The notes under the pieces were generated by a model. That model was not told the origin of the DNA, did not search any database, and saw nothing but the letters and a program-made list of their open reading frames with translations. From Rehaibacterium terrae (lineage in GTDB: Bacteria > Pseudomonadota > Gammaproteobacteria > Xanthomonadales > Xanthomonadaceae), in assembly GCF_014202935.1 (NCBI RefSeq), contig NZ_JACHHX010000001.1, positions 186,001-250,000 of the forward strand: a DNA stretch of 64,000 nucleotides. Direction: 5' to 3'. The position numbers were made by a program, and so were the translations under genes. Below, piece by piece: positions 19,099 through 28,900 of the stretch; position 1 is the first letter of the stretch; each line of letters starts with the position of its first letter.

Positions 19099-20256
19099 TC
19101 AGGCGCGGCCCTCGAACAGCTCCCGCCCGATCAGCATGCGGCGGATCTCGTTGGTGCCGGCACCGATCGCGTAGAGCTTGGCGTCGCGCAGGATGCGGCC
19201 GGTCGGGTACTCGTTGATGTAGCCGTTGCCGCCCAGGCACTGGATGCCTTCCAGCGCCACCTGCACCGCGGCCTCGGAGGCGTGCAGCAGGCAGCTGGCC
19301 GGATCGATGCGCGTGGCGTGACCGCGGTCGTAGTCCATCGCCACCAGGTAGGCGTAGGCGCGGGCGGACTGCAGCGCGGTGTACATGTCGGCGATCTTGG
19401 CCTGCATGATGCCGAAACTGCCGATCGGTGCGTCGAACTGCTTGCGCTCGCGCACATAGGGCAGGGCGACGTCGAGCGCCGCCTGCATCAGGCCCAAGGG
19501 GCCGCCGGTGAGCACCAGGCGCTCGGTATTGAGCCCGCTCATCAGCACCTTGACGCCCTGGTTCACCTCGCCGAGCACGTTTTCCTCGGGGATCTCGCAG
19601 TCCTCGAACACCAGCTCGCAGGTGTTGGAGCCGCGCATGCCCAGCTTGTCGAGCTTCTGCGCGGTGGAAAAGCCCTTCATGCCCTTCTCGACCAGGAAGG
19701 CCGTCATGCAGCGGCTGCCGGCCTCCTTGCCCGCGGTGCGCATGTAGACGATCAGCACGTCGGCCTCGGGGCCGTTGGTGATCCACATCTTGTTGCCATT
19801 GGCCACCCAGACATCGCCCTTCTTCTCGGCGCGGCAGGCCATCGAGCCCACCACGTCGGAGCCGGCGCCCGGCTCGCTCATGGCCAGCGCGCCCACCCAT
19901 TCGCCGCTGCACAGCTTCGGCAGGTACTTGGCGCGCTGTGCCGGGCTGCCGTTGTTGTAGAGGTTCTGCACGCACAGGTTGGAGTGCGCGCCGTAGCTCA
20001 AGCCCACCGAGCCCGAGGCCCTGCTGATTTCCTCCATCGCGACCAGATGCGCGAGGTAGCCCATGCCGCTGCCACCGTACTCGCCCGGCACGGTGATGCC
20101 GAGCAGACCCATTTCGCCCAGCTTCGGCCACAGCTCCTGCGGAAAAGCGTTGTCGTGATCGATCTGCGCCGCGCGCGGGGCGATCTCGCTTTCGGCGAAG
20201 CGGCGGACGGCCTCGCGCAGGGCGTCGATCTCTTCGCCCAAGGGGAATGGACGCAT
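19099..20256 (-). CDS. liuA: Isovaleryl-CoA dehydrogenase
   Basis: A 385-residue FAD acyl-CoA dehydrogenase converting isovaleryl-CoA to 3-methylcrotonyl-CoA. Acyl-CoA dehydrogenase signatures are [13 protein letters not shown] and the C-terminal [13 protein letters not shown]. The motif LNTERLVL carries the glutamate that acts as catalytic base in isovaleryl-CoA dehydrogenases; in most other acyl-CoA dehydrogenases the base is later in the chain. Hence the specific call. Start [11 protein letters not shown] has GGAG 8 nt before it. Divided from leucine dehydrogenase by a hairpin, so probably separately initiated. Confidence 0.94.
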   Translation of the reverse strand: MRPFPLGEEIDALREAVRRFAESEIAPRAAQIDHDNAFPQELWPKLGEMGLLGITVPGEYGGSGMGYLAHLVAMEEISRASGSVGLSYGAHSNLCVQNLYNNGSPAQRAKYLPKLCSGEWVGALAMSEPGAGSDVVGSMACRAEKKGDVWVANGNKMWITNGPEADVLIVYMRTAGKEAGSRCMTAFLVEKGMKGFSTAQKLDKLGMRGSNTCELVFEDCEIPEENVLGEVNQGVKVLMSGLNTERLVLTGGPLGLMQAALDVALPYVRERKQFDAPIGSFGIMQAKIADMYTALQSARAYAYLVAMDYDRGHATRIDPASCLLHASEAAVQVALEGIQCLGGNGYINEYPTGRILRDAKLYAIGAGTNEIRRMLIGRELFEGRA

Positions 20257-20354
20257 GGCAACTCCAAGGCTTGCGGTGGTGTGATTGTAGCGCCGGCGCG
20301 TGAGCGCGCCGTGGTCTCTCAAGCCCTCTGTCGCACGGACGGGGACTTGCCGCC

Positions 20355-20390
20355 CCCGAAACGACACCGCCCGGGCGGGCCGGGCGGTGT
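20355..20390 (-). terminator. Hairpin terminator candidate after leucine dehydrogenase
   Basis: A perfect 10-bp stem ACACCGCCCG / CGGGCGGTGT with a 7-nt loop lies 22 nt after the leucine dehydrogenase stop. On the minus strand it is followed by TCGTTTCGG, so the T tract is poor; it may still slow or end transcription. Confidence 0.55.
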
Positions 20391-20411
20391 GTGTGCGACG
20401 GATGGCGGCGA

Positions 20412-21512
20412 TCAGTTGGCGCGGCGGCCGAGGAAGCGCGGCGCATGGTTGCCCATGTGCGGCAGCTTCAGCTTGCCGATGGTGTTGATGCGCTCCTCGG
20501 CCATGCGGTCGGCGGCCTTGTAGGTCGGGATGCCGTCGCGCTTGGAGATCTCGAAGATCCGCATCAGGTTGTAGTAGATGGTGCGCATCATGCGCATGGC
20601 GCGCTCGCGGTTGTAACCGTCGATCTCCAGCGACACGTTCATCAGGCCGCCGGCGTTGACCGCGTAGTCGGGCGCGTACAGCACGCCGCGGCGTTCCAGT
20701 TCGTCGCCGATCTGGTCGGTGGCGAGCTGGTTGTTGGCCGCACCGCAGATCACCTTGGCCTTGATGCGGTCGATGGTGGTCTCGTTGAGGGTGCCGCCGA
20801 GGGCGGTCGGCGAGTAGACGTCGACGTCGACGTCGTAGATCTCGTCCAGGCCCACCGCCTCGCAGCCGAACTCCTCGACCGCGCGGCGCACGGCCTCCTG
20901 GTTGATGTCGGTGACGAACACCTTGGCGCCGCGCTCGCGCAGCAGCTTGACGAACTCCATGCCGACGTGGCCGACGCCCTGCACGGCATAGCTGTACTTG
21001 CCGACGTCCTCGTTGCCGAACTTGACGTTGAGGGCCGCCATCAGGCCCTGCAGGGTGCCGTAGGCGGTGAACGGCGACGGGTCGCCCGAGCCGCCATGGA
21101 CCTGGTGCACGCCGGTGACGTACTCGGTCTCGCGGAACACGTACTCCATGTCGTTGACGTCGATGCCGACATCCTCGGCGGTGATGTAGCGGCCGCCCAG
21201 CGAGTTCACGAAGCGGCCGAAGGCGCGGAACAGCGCCTCGGACTTGTCCTTGTTCGGGTCGCCCCAGATGACCGCCTTGCCGCCGCCCAGGTTCAGGCCC
21301 GACACCGCGGCCTTGTAGGTCATGCCGCGCGACAGGCGCAGCACGTCGTTGAGCGCCTCGGCCTCGTTCGCGTAGTTCCACATGCGGGTACCGCCCAGGG
21401 CCGGGCCGAGCACGGTGTTGTGGATCGCGATGATGGCTTTGAGGCCGGCGTCCTTGTTATGGCAGAACACCACTTCCTCGTGGCCCGAGGTGGAGATGGT
21501 TTCGAAGATCAT
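20412..21512 (-). CDS. Leucine dehydrogenase (Glu/Leu/Phe/Val dehydrogenase)
   Basis: A 366-residue NAD-dependent amino acid dehydrogenase that deaminates leucine (and valine/isoleucine) to keto acids. The catalytic lysine Lys79 lies in [14 protein letters not shown]. The Rossmann motif [12 protein letters not shown] (GxGxxG) and CGAANNQL are typical. Length and the MIFETIS start resemble bacterial leucine dehydrogenases. First enzyme of the leucine route encoded here. GGAG lies 8-11 nt upstream of the ATG. The gene is divergent from the sigma/cupin gene across a 346-nt spacer. Confidence 0.92.
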   Translation of the reverse strand: MIFETISTSGHEEVVFCHNKDAGLKAIIAIHNTVLGPALGGTRMWNYANEAEALNDVLRLSRGMTYKAAVSGLNLGGGKAVIWGDPNKDKSEALFRAFGRFVNSLGGRYITAEDVGIDVNDMEYVFRETEYVTGVHQVHGGSGDPSPFTAYGTLQGLMAALNVKFGNEDVGKYSYAVQGVGHVGMEFVKLLRERGAKVFVTDINQEAVRRAVEEFGCEAVGLDEIYDVDVDVYSPTALGGTLNETTIDRIKAKVICGAANNQLATDQIGDELERRGVLYAPDYAVNAGGLMNVSLEIDGYNRERAMRMMRTIYYNLMRIFEISKRDGIPTYKAADRMAEERINTIGKLKLPHMGNHAPRFLGRRAN

Positions 21513-21858
21513 CTGGAGGCTCCGGTGACGGCCGACTGCGCTCGGAAAGGTTGATGTTTCGAGCGAAGTTCCGGACGTAACTGATTGATGGAATTTGAGC
21601 CGCTGCCCTGTCCGGGTGCCCCGGCCGGCCTGACGGCGCGCGTATTGTAAAGCAATCGCTCCGGAAAGCCCGGCCGGCCGGCCGGTGCATGCACGGGCTG
21701 GGTCGGCGCGATCGGTCCGGAGCGCAGGCCATGGCCCCGGTCACCGGCCGCGTTCCGGCGCAGGCGCGCCCAGCCTGCCGGGACGGGCCTGCCCTTCACG
21801 CGGATTTCTCCGGTTCCGATGCCCAATCGCGGCTGTTCCCGACTCGCCGGGGTCCGGG
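21513..21858. other. 346-nt divergent intergenic region
   Basis: It holds the promoters of leucine dehydrogenase (leftward) and of the sigma/cupin gene (rightward). I see a GC-rich inverted stretch (GGCCGGCC repeats at 21628-21683, around GTATTGTAAAGCAATCGC) but no ORF with convincing coding character and no clear operator. The open frame upstream of 21859 in phase with the sigma gene lacks coding style. Confidence 0.5.
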
Positions 21859-22953
21859 ATGAGCCGATTGCCAGTCTCGCCGCCTCCTGCCGCCGCCATC
21901 GATGAAAGCACCCGGCTCGTCCATCTGGTCGCGCGGCTGTGCGAACGCGACCAGGCGGCGTTGGGCGAGCTCTACGACCGCACCGTCGACCGTGTCTACG
22001 GTACCGCCATCCGCGTGCTGGGCCGGCCCGAGGACGCCGAGGAGGTCGTCTGCGAGGTCTATCAGCAGGTCTGGGAGGGGGCCGGACACTACGACCCTGG
22101 ACGCGGCGGCGTGCTGGCCTGGCTGCTGCGCATCGCCTGGAGCCGCGCGGTCGACCGGCTGCGCCGCGAGCGGGCGCACCGCAGCCGTCTGGTGGCGCAT
22201 CCGCAGGACGCGCTGGATACGTATACGCTGTGTGAAGAAAATGATCCCGCCAGCCGCCTCATGGCGGTCCTGGACAGCCGTTCGGCCGTCGCCCATGCCC
22301 TGGAGACGCTCAGCGTGGAGCAGCGGCGCATGCTGGCGCTCGCCTTCTTCGAGGATCTGAGCCATCCGGAGATCGCCGCGCGCACCGGGGTCGCCCTGGG
22401 TACGGTGAAATCGCATATCCGGCGCGGTCTGCAGGCCTTGCGCCGTGCGCTCGGCGAGGGGGCGGCCATGACTGATCGTCGTCGCCTCGATCCCGACCTG
22501 GCCGCCCGTCTGGCCGAGAGCATGACGCCGGTGACGCCGGACCCGGCGCGCCGCCTGGCCATGCGCGAACGCATCCTTGCCGATGCCGCGGCCCCCGCCA
22601 CCCGGGTCTTGCGGGCGGACGAAGGCGAATGGCGCGAGTTCGTGCACGGCATCCGCATCAAGACCCTGCGCCGCGACGAGACCGCCGGCACCGAGACCAG
22701 CCTGTGGCGGCTGGCGCCCGGCGCCCGTGTGCCGCCGCATAGCCACCGCCACGAGGAGGAGTGTCTGGTGCTGGAGGGCTCCATCGTCCACGACGGCGTG
22801 GAGTACTTCGCCGGTGACTATCTGCTGGCCCCGGCAGGGGCCAGGCACAAACCTTTCGTCGCCCCGCAAGGCGCGCTGTTGCTGATCCGTTCGGAGCTGG
22901 TGCCGCGGTTGGGCTGGCTGACCCGCCTGGCCCTGCGCTTGATCGGACGATGA
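21859..22953 (+). CDS. ECF sigma factor fused to ChrR-like cupin (putative self-contained sigma/anti-sigma)
   Basis: One uninterrupted 364-codon frame. Residues 20-108 form sigma region 2 (EDAEEVVCEVYQQVWE, AWLLRIAWSRAVDRLR); 145-198 form sigma region 4 with the helix-turn-helix LSHPEIAARTGVALGTVKSH. After a linker (200-250), residues 255-345 form a cupin with PPHSHRHEEECLVLEGS, like the C-terminal domain of ChrR anti-sigma factors. The Zn-binding anti-sigma domain (HxxxH-x2-C-x2-C) that normally precedes it is not seen. ATG 22468 (Met204), with GAGGGGG six nt upstream, is a plausible internal start, so the cupin might also be made separately. It precedes four exported-protein genes and may control them. 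Start chosen at ATG 21859. Confidence 0.85.
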   Translation: MSRLPVSPPPAAAIDESTRLVHLVARLCERDQAALGELYDRTVDRVYGTAIRVLGRPEDAEEVVCEVYQQVWEGAGHYDPGRGGVLAWLLRIAWSRAVDRLRRERAHRSRLVAHPQDALDTYTLCEENDPASRLMAVLDSRSAVAHALETLSVEQRRMLALAFFEDLSHPEIAARTGVALGTVKSHIRRGLQALRRALGEGAAMTDRRRLDPDLAARLAESMTPVTPDPARRLAMRERILADAAAPATRVLRADEGEWREFVHGIRIKTLRRDETAGTETSLWRLAPGARVPPHSHRHEEECLVLEGSIVHDGVEYFAGDYLLAPAGARHKPFVAPQGALLLIRSELVPRLGWLTRLALRLIGR

Positions 22954-23004
22954 TCAGCTTGGGTGCAGTGTTCCGCCCCACCATCTCCATCGGAGGATAC
23001 CGCC

Positions 23005-23487
23005 ATGACTCGTACTGCGATCCATTGCCTGGGACTGGCCCTGCTGTTGTGCAGCGCGACGGCGACGGCCCGGCAGGCCCGTGAGGCCCCCGAGGTCGGG
23101 CGGATCTTCCAGCCCACCGCGGAGAATCTCGGCGAGGCAGAGGTCGAAGCCGTGCGCCGGCAGCTGGCCGCCCAGCGGACCGATGCGCCGGCGCTGTTCC
23201 TCAACGGCGTCCTCGTCGACGCCCGCGGCATGACCCTCTACACCTACAGCCGCGACCGCCCCAACGTCAGCACCTGCTTCCGCGTCTGCGAGAGGCTCTG
23301 GCCGATCTTCGCCGCCGGCCTCGACGACGAGCCGCAGGGCGAGTTCGGGATCATCGAGCGCATGGACGGCAGCCTGCAGTGGACTTGGCGCGGGCAGCCG
23401 CTCTACTACTGGGTCCGTGACCGCAACCCCGGCGACATCACCGGGGACGGCGTCAACGACGTCTGGCACGCGGTGCGTTCCGACTGA
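23005..23487 (+). CDS. Exported COG4315-type protein with two Yx(FWY)xxD motifs
   Basis: A 160-residue secreted protein. A signal peptide (about 1-22, cleavage near TATA-RQA) is followed by two copies of the secreted-repeat motif: YTYSRD (79-84) and YYWVRD (134-139). Two cysteines form C-x3-C (91-95) between them. This matches a family of exported proteins of unknown function seen beside redox and stress genes. The ribosome site GGAGG is perfect, fixing ATG 23005. It begins 51 nt after the sigma/cupin stop, so it is probably in the same operon or the sigma factor's first target. Confidence 0.85.
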   Translation: MTRTAIHCLGLALLLCSATATARQAREAPEVGRIFQPTAENLGEAEVEAVRRQLAAQRTDAPALFLNGVLVDARGMTLYTYSRDRPNVSTCFRVCERLWPIFAAGLDDEPQGEFGIIERMDGSLQWTWRGQPLYYWVRDRNPGDITGDGVNDVWHAVRSD

Positions 23488-23653
23488 CGCGCGCAGGCCC
23501 TGCACCGGCCACGGGCGAGGGCGTCCGCGACCGCCATCTCCCGAAGCGCATCCGGGCTCCGCACTAGACACGTAGCAGCCGGTTGAAGCCCGGCGACGGC
23601 TCCCGCAGCGGGAGCGGCCGCGGTTTCCATCGGCTTCTTCGAGGAGACAGACC

Positions 23654-24217
23654 ATGAAAACCTCCCTCTGGACAGCGTGCTCCGCAGTCGCCGCGGTCGC
23701 TGCGTTCGGGCTGGCCGCCCCGGTCTCGGCCGGTCACGAGAACATCGTGCTCGAGGCCAGCCTGAGCGGGCGCGCGGAGGTCGCCAGCGGCAGCCGGGAC
23801 AACCGCATCGTCGGCGACCCGCGCGGTCGCGGCGAGGCCTACGTGTTCGGGATCGACGGCGACAGCACGACGATCTGTTACGTCCTGCTGGTCGAGCGGA
23901 TCGGCGAGCTGGACCTGCCCCCGGGCAACGGCCGCCAGGCGCACATCCATCGCGGCCGACCGGGCCAGAACGGACCGGTGGTGGTCAATCTGGCCTGGCC
24001 ACAGGACGGCCGCGCGGCCGACTGCATCGCCGAGGACCGCATCCTGCCCAACGGGGCCCCTGCGTTCGCACGCGATCCCATGACCGGCGCGCTGCGTGCC
24101 ACCGCCGTCGAGATCCTCATGCACCCGGAGGAGTTCTATATCAACGTGCACAACCAGGAGTATCCCGCGGGTGCGGTGCGCGGCCAGCTGAAGGACACGC
24201 TCGATCACGGCCATTGA
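23654..24217 (+). CDS. Exported CHRD domain protein
   Basis: A 187-residue protein with a signal peptide (about 1-26, cleavage after VSAG/ SAG-HEN) and one CHRD domain (about 30-182). The N-terminal VLEASLSGRAEV, the internal RQAHIHRGRPGQNGPVVVNL and the C-terminal FYINVHNQEYPAGAVRGQL are the hallmarks of CHRD, a domain first noted in chordin. Bacterial members are extracytoplasmic and of unknown function. GAGGAG lies 8 nt before the ATG. A 166-nt spacer separates it from the preceding gene and it may have its own promoter. Confidence 0.88.
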   Translation: MKTSLWTACSAVAAVAAFGLAAPVSAGHENIVLEASLSGRAEVASGSRDNRIVGDPRGRGEAYVFGIDGDSTTICYVLLVERIGELDLPPGNGRQAHIHRGRPGQNGPVVVNLAWPQDGRAADCIAEDRILPNGAPAFARDPMTGALRATAVEILMHPEEFYINVHNQEYPAGAVRGQLKDTLDHGH

Positions 24218-24365
24218 AGGTCCCGGGCTGCGTGTCGGGCGGTGTATCCACGCCGGTCGCCGGCGAGCCGCGACTGCTGCCCGGACGCCGGTGCCGGTGG
24301 GATGGCCGTCGGAAAGGGTGCTCCGGTCCGGCTGCATCCGCGTTCCTTGGCTGTTGCGTAAGAGA

Positions 24366-24390
24366 GGCGGGAGACCGAGCGTCTCCCGCC
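24366..24390 (+). promoter_or_regulatory. Perfect hairpin upstream of the DUF3034 gene
   Basis: A 10-bp perfect stem GGCGGGAGAC / GTCTCCCGCC with 5-nt loop, ending 11 nt before the GAGAGGGGG ribosome site of the next gene. It has no T tract, so it is more likely a processing, stability or attenuation element than a terminator. The rest of the 201-nt gap shows nothing recognisable. Confidence 0.45.
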
Positions 24391-24418
24391 AGTGTCCGAA
24401 TTCGAGAGGGGGTACTCC

Positions 24419-25318
24419 ATGCAAGCCATGTACAGGCGTCCGGGCCACGCGCGCGTCGTGTTCGCCCTGACACTCATGCTCGCCGGAAGCGCTGCGCTGG
24501 CCCAGGACAGCGGCCGCGGCAGCAGCGGCAAACTCTTGCTCACCGGTGGCGTAAGCCAAGTGGAGGGTGCGGCCGGAGGTGGTCTCACGCCCTGGGCCGT
24601 GATCGGCGGGTACGGCACCCGCGACCAGTTCGGCGCGAATGCTTTCTATACCCGGGTGGATACGGGCGACTACGCCATGGACAGCCAGGGCGTGCTGCTG
24701 GGTCTGTTCGATCGCGTCGAGGTCAGCCTTTCCCGACAGAAGTTCGACACCAGGCAAATCGGTGCAGCCCTCGGCCTGGGGCGAGGCTTCACCTTCACCC
24801 AGGACACGCTCGGTCTGAAGCTTCGCCTGTTCGGTGATGCTGTTCTGGAACAGGACAGCTGGGTGCCGCAGGTGGCCGTCGGCGTGCAGCGCAAGCGCAA
24901 CGACCAGCCGGCGGTGCTCGCCTTCGTCGGTGCGCAGAGCCATCGCGGCAGTGACTTCTACGTGTCCGCGACCAAGCTCTATCTCGCCCAGAGCCTGCTG
25001 CTCAACGGTACCGTGCGTTTCACCAAGGCCAATCAGTTCGGAATCCTCGGCTTTGGTGGTGACCGGCGCAACGGCTACCGGCCGCAGTTCGAGGGCTCCG
25101 CCGCCTGGCTGCTCAACCGTCACCTCGCCATCGGCGCCGAGTACCGGATGAAGCCGGACAATCTCGGTATCGCCCGCGAGGACGACGCCTGGGATGCGTT
25201 CGTGGCCTGGGCTCCGAACAAGCACCTCTCGCTGACCCTTGCCTACGTCGATCTCGGCAACATCGTCATCGCAGACAACCAGCGTGGCTGGTACGCCTCG
25301 CTGCAGGTCGGCTTCTGA
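24419..25318 (+). CDS. DUF3034 family outer-membrane-like protein
   Basis: A 299-residue exported protein; the signal peptide ends near ALA (residue 28). The mature start GKLLLTGGVSQVEGAAGGGL and repeated amphipathic strands (for example QVAVGVQRKR, KLYLAQSLLLNGTVRF), ending in YASLQVGF with a terminal Phe, fit a beta-barrel in the outer membrane. I recognise this as DUF3034-like; function unknown. Start at ATG 24419 is set by GAGAGGGGG 8 nt before it; upstream codons in frame lack coding style. It is 17 nt from the truncated haemoglobin gene, so the two are co-transcribed. Confidence 0.82.
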   Translation: MQAMYRRPGHARVVFALTLMLAGSAALAQDSGRGSSGKLLLTGGVSQVEGAAGGGLTPWAVIGGYGTRDQFGANAFYTRVDTGDYAMDSQGVLLGLFDRVEVSLSRQKFDTRQIGAALGLGRGFTFTQDTLGLKLRLFGDAVLEQDSWVPQVAVGVQRKRNDQPAVLAFVGAQSHRGSDFYVSATKLYLAQSLLLNGTVRFTKANQFGILGFGGDRRNGYRPQFEGSAAWLLNRHLAIGAEYRMKPDNLGIAREDDAWDAFVAWAPNKHLSLTLAYVDLGNIVIADNQRGWYASLQVGF

Positions 25319-25335
25319 ACCCAAGGAGACATGCC

Positions 25336-25794
25336 ATGTTCCGACTCCCGACCAAGCTCGGCCTGTTCCTCGGGCTGGCCCTGGCACTGGTCCAACCGGC
25401 CCAGGCGCAGATGGACCCGGCGCCGGCCGACCCCACATTGCGCCCCGTTCTCGATGAGTTCGGCGGTGTGGCCGGCCTGACCGCACTGATGGACGACTTC
25501 ATGACGATCCTGCTCGACGATCCGCGCATGCGGCCGTTCTTCGAAAACGCCGACCAGGTGCGCATCAAGCGTCAGCTGGTCGAGCAGTTCTGCGTGATCC
25601 TCGGCGGCGATTGCACCTACAGCGGGCGTGACATGCGCAGCTCGCATGCCGGCCTGGGCATCACCCGTGCCGACTTCAACGCGCTGGTCGAGGACCTGCA
25701 GATTGCGATGGATCGGCGCGGCATCCCGTTCCGAGCCCAGAACAAGCTGCTGGCCAAGCTCGCCCCCATGCATCGCGAGATCGTCACCGAATAG
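25336..25794 (+). CDS. Exported group I truncated haemoglobin
   Basis: A 152-residue protein with a signal peptide (1-24, cleavage after AQA) and a complete two-over-two globin. Residues 35-150 include EFGGVAGLTALMDDFM, FCVILGGDCTYSGRDM, and the proximal haem ligand His104 in RSSHAGLGI. Group I (TrHbN) proteins are mostly cytoplasmic NO dioxygenases or O2 binders; an exported one would act in the periplasm or outer-membrane space. AAGGAG lies 8 nt before the ATG. Last gene of the exported cluster after the sigma/cupin gene; its pairing with DUF3034 suggests a joint extracytoplasmic role. Confidence 0.93.
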   Translation: MFRLPTKLGLFLGLALALVQPAQAQMDPAPADPTLRPVLDEFGGVAGLTALMDDFMTILLDDPRMRPFFENADQVRIKRQLVEQFCVILGGDCTYSGRDMRSSHAGLGITRADFNALVEDLQIAMDRRGIPFRAQNKLLAKLAPMHREIVTE

Positions 25795-25980
25795 TCCATG
25801 ACGTCCCGCCGCGCGGTCGGAGCGGCCGCCGCGGCGGGCTTGCGAGCGCACGTTCCGCAACTCCTCTGCGTGCGAGAAGGGCCGTCGCGCGCGCCTCCAG
25901 CCCTGCCGCCGCCGGCCGGCGGCCTGCGCGGGGCCTGGGCTACAATCTGGCGGTTCCCCGTTCTGAGTTCCGAGGGCCGC

Positions 25981-28900
25981 ATGAGCATTCCCGCCAGCCA
26001 CGTTCCCGCCGCCGAGCCCCGACCGGAGGCCACGCCGCTGCGCTTCGTCACCGCCGCCAGCCTGTTCGACGGCCACGATGCCGCCATCAACATCATGCGG
26101 CGGCTGATCCAGGCGCAGGGGGCGGAGGTGATCCACCTCGGCCACAACCGCTCGGTGGAGGACGTGGTGCGCGCCGCGCTGCAGGAGGACGCCGACGCCA
26201 TCGCCGTGTCCAGCTACCAGGGCGGCCACGTCGAGTACTTCAAGTACATGGTGGACATGCTGCGCGAACGTGGTGCCGGCCACATCCGTGTGTTCGGCGG
26301 TGGTGGCGGCACCATCACGCCGGAAGAGATCCGCGAGCTTCAGGCCTACGGCGTCGAGCGCATCTACCACCCCAATGACGGCATGCACATGGGGCTGGTG
26401 GCGATGATCGAGGATGTGGTGCGGCGTGCTGCGCAGGCCCGGGACCAGGGGCCGGGGATCCAGGACCCGGAAAAGCTCGCCACTCCCGACATCGACGACG
26501 AGATCGGCATCGGCCGCATGCTCAGTGCGATCGAGGATGGCCTGTTCAGCGAGACCGAGCTCGCCGGCCTGCGCAAGCAATGGGCCGCCGGCCCTTCCGG
26601 CTCCCGATTCCCGATTTCCCATTTCCGGGCCACCACTCCCGTCATCGGCATCACCGGCACCGGCGGCGCCGGCAAATCGTCCGTCACCGACGAACTGCTC
26701 AACCGCTTCCTGCAGCACTTTCCCGAAATGCGCATCGCGGTGCTGGCCGTGGACCCGACCCGCCGCCGCACCGGCGGCGCCCTGCTGGGCGACCGCATCC
26801 GCATGAATTCGCTGCGCTCCCGGCGCGTGTTCATGCGTTCGATGGCCACCCGTCGCCAGCACGTGGCCACCAGCGCGGTGCTCAAGGACTGCATCGCCTT
26901 CATGAAGGGCATCGGCTACGACCTGGTGATCGTCGAGACCGCCGGCATCGGCCAGAGCGACTCGGAGATCGTCGATCTGGTCGATTTTCCGATGTACGTG
27001 ATGACCAGCGACTACGGCGCCGCCAGCCAGCTCGAGAAGATCGACATGCTCGATTACGCCGAGCTGGTGGTGCTCAACAAATACGACAAGCGCGGTGCGG
27101 AAGACGCGTTGCGCGACGTGCGCAAGCAGTGGAAGCGCAACCGCGCCGCCTTCAAGCTGGCCGACGAGGACGTGCCGGTCTATCCGACCATCGCCAGCCA
27201 GTTCAATGACCCCGGCGTGACCTGGATGTTCGTCAACCTGTGCCGGCTGCTGCGCGAGAAGCTCGGCCTCGGGGCCGCCGCCCCCGCCGTGGCAGGGAAG
27301 GGTGGGGATGGTGTCGCCGCCACCCGTTGCGACTTCAACCCGCAGGTCGATACCTCGCTCAAGGAACCCCGCGCCACCGTCCTCATCCCCGGCCAGCGCA
27401 TCCGCTACCTGGCCGAGATCGCCGAACAGGGCCGCGGTATCAACGCCGAGATCGCCCGCCAGGCCGAGATCGCCAACCGTGCCCAGGCCTACTGGCAGAG
27501 CCTGCACGATCTCGGCGATCCGCGCCTGCCCGCAGCCCTGGACCTGTATGCCGCCGAGGACCTGCTCCCGCAGCATGGGACGACGCAGGAAGCTTCGGCC
27601 GTGTCCGGGGACGTGGACGGGGACGTGGACGGGGTCGTGGTCGACCGCTCGCTGCTCACCCTGCGTCAGCGTTACCAGGACGCCGTGCAGTCGCTCTCGT
27701 CCGAGGCGCTCAAGCTGCTGCGCGAGTGGCCGGCGCGGCTCAAGGCCATCACCGACGAGGTCAACGAGTACAAGGTCCGCGACAAGACCATCCGCGTCGA
27801 GAACTACCGCGAGTCGCTCAGCCACCAGAAGATCCCCAAGATCGCCGCGCCCACCTACCGGAGCTGGGGCGAGCTGCTGACCTTCCTGCAGAAGGAAAAC
27901 CTGCCCGGCCACTACCCCTACACCGGCGGCGTGTACCCCTACCGGCGCAGCGGCGAAGACCCGATCCGCATGTTCGCCGGCGAGGGCACGCCCGAGCGCA
28001 CCAACCGCCGCTTCCATTACCTCAGTCTCGGCCAGCCGGCCGCGCGCCTGTCCACCGCCTTCGACTCGGTCACCCTGTACGGCGAAGATCCGGCCGAGCG
28101 CCCCGACATCTACGGCAAGATCGGCAATTCCGGCGTCAGCATCGCCACGCTGGACGACATGAAGAAGCTCTATTCCGGCTTCGACCTGTGCGCGCCGACC
28201 ACCTCGGTGTCGATGACCATCAACGGCCCGGCGCCGATCATCCTGGCGATGTTCATGAACACCGCCATCGACCAGCAGGTCGAGAAGTACCTGCGCGCCG
28301 ACCAGAGCCGCTGGGACGCCGCCCACGAGAAGATCGAGAAGTTCTTCGAGGGGCGCGAGCGCCCGGTCTACGCCGGCATGCTGCCCGAGGGCAACGACGG
28401 CCTCGGCCTCGGCCTGCTCGGCGTCACCGGCGACCAGCTCGTCGAGCCCGAGGTATACGCCCGCATCAAGGCCGAAACCCTCGCCACCGTGCGCGGCACC
28501 GTCCAGGCCGACATCCTCAAGGAGGACCAGGCCCAGAACACCTGCATCTTCAGCACCGAATTCGCCCTGCGCATGATGGGCGACATCCAGCAGTACTTCG
28601 TCGACCGCAAGGTGCGCAACTTCTACTCGGTGTCGATCTCCGGTTACCACATCGCCGAGGCCGGCGCGAACCCGATCAGCCAGCTCGCCTTCACCCTGTC
28701 CAACGGCTTCACCATCGTCGAGTACTACCTCGCCCGGGGCATGCACATCGACGACTTCGCGCCGAACCTGAGCTTCTTCTTCTCGAACGGCATGGACCCG
28801 GAGTACACCGTCATCGGCCGCGTCGCCCGCCGCATCTGGGCCCGCGCCATGCGCGAGCGCTACGGCGCCAGCCCGCGCAGCCAGATGATGAAGTACCACA

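Noticed and set aside
22468-22953. Treating the cupin as a separate anti-sigma gene
   Set aside because: The internal ATG with a good ribosome site is real, but no stop codon separates it from the sigma part. I annotated one fused gene and noted the alternative.
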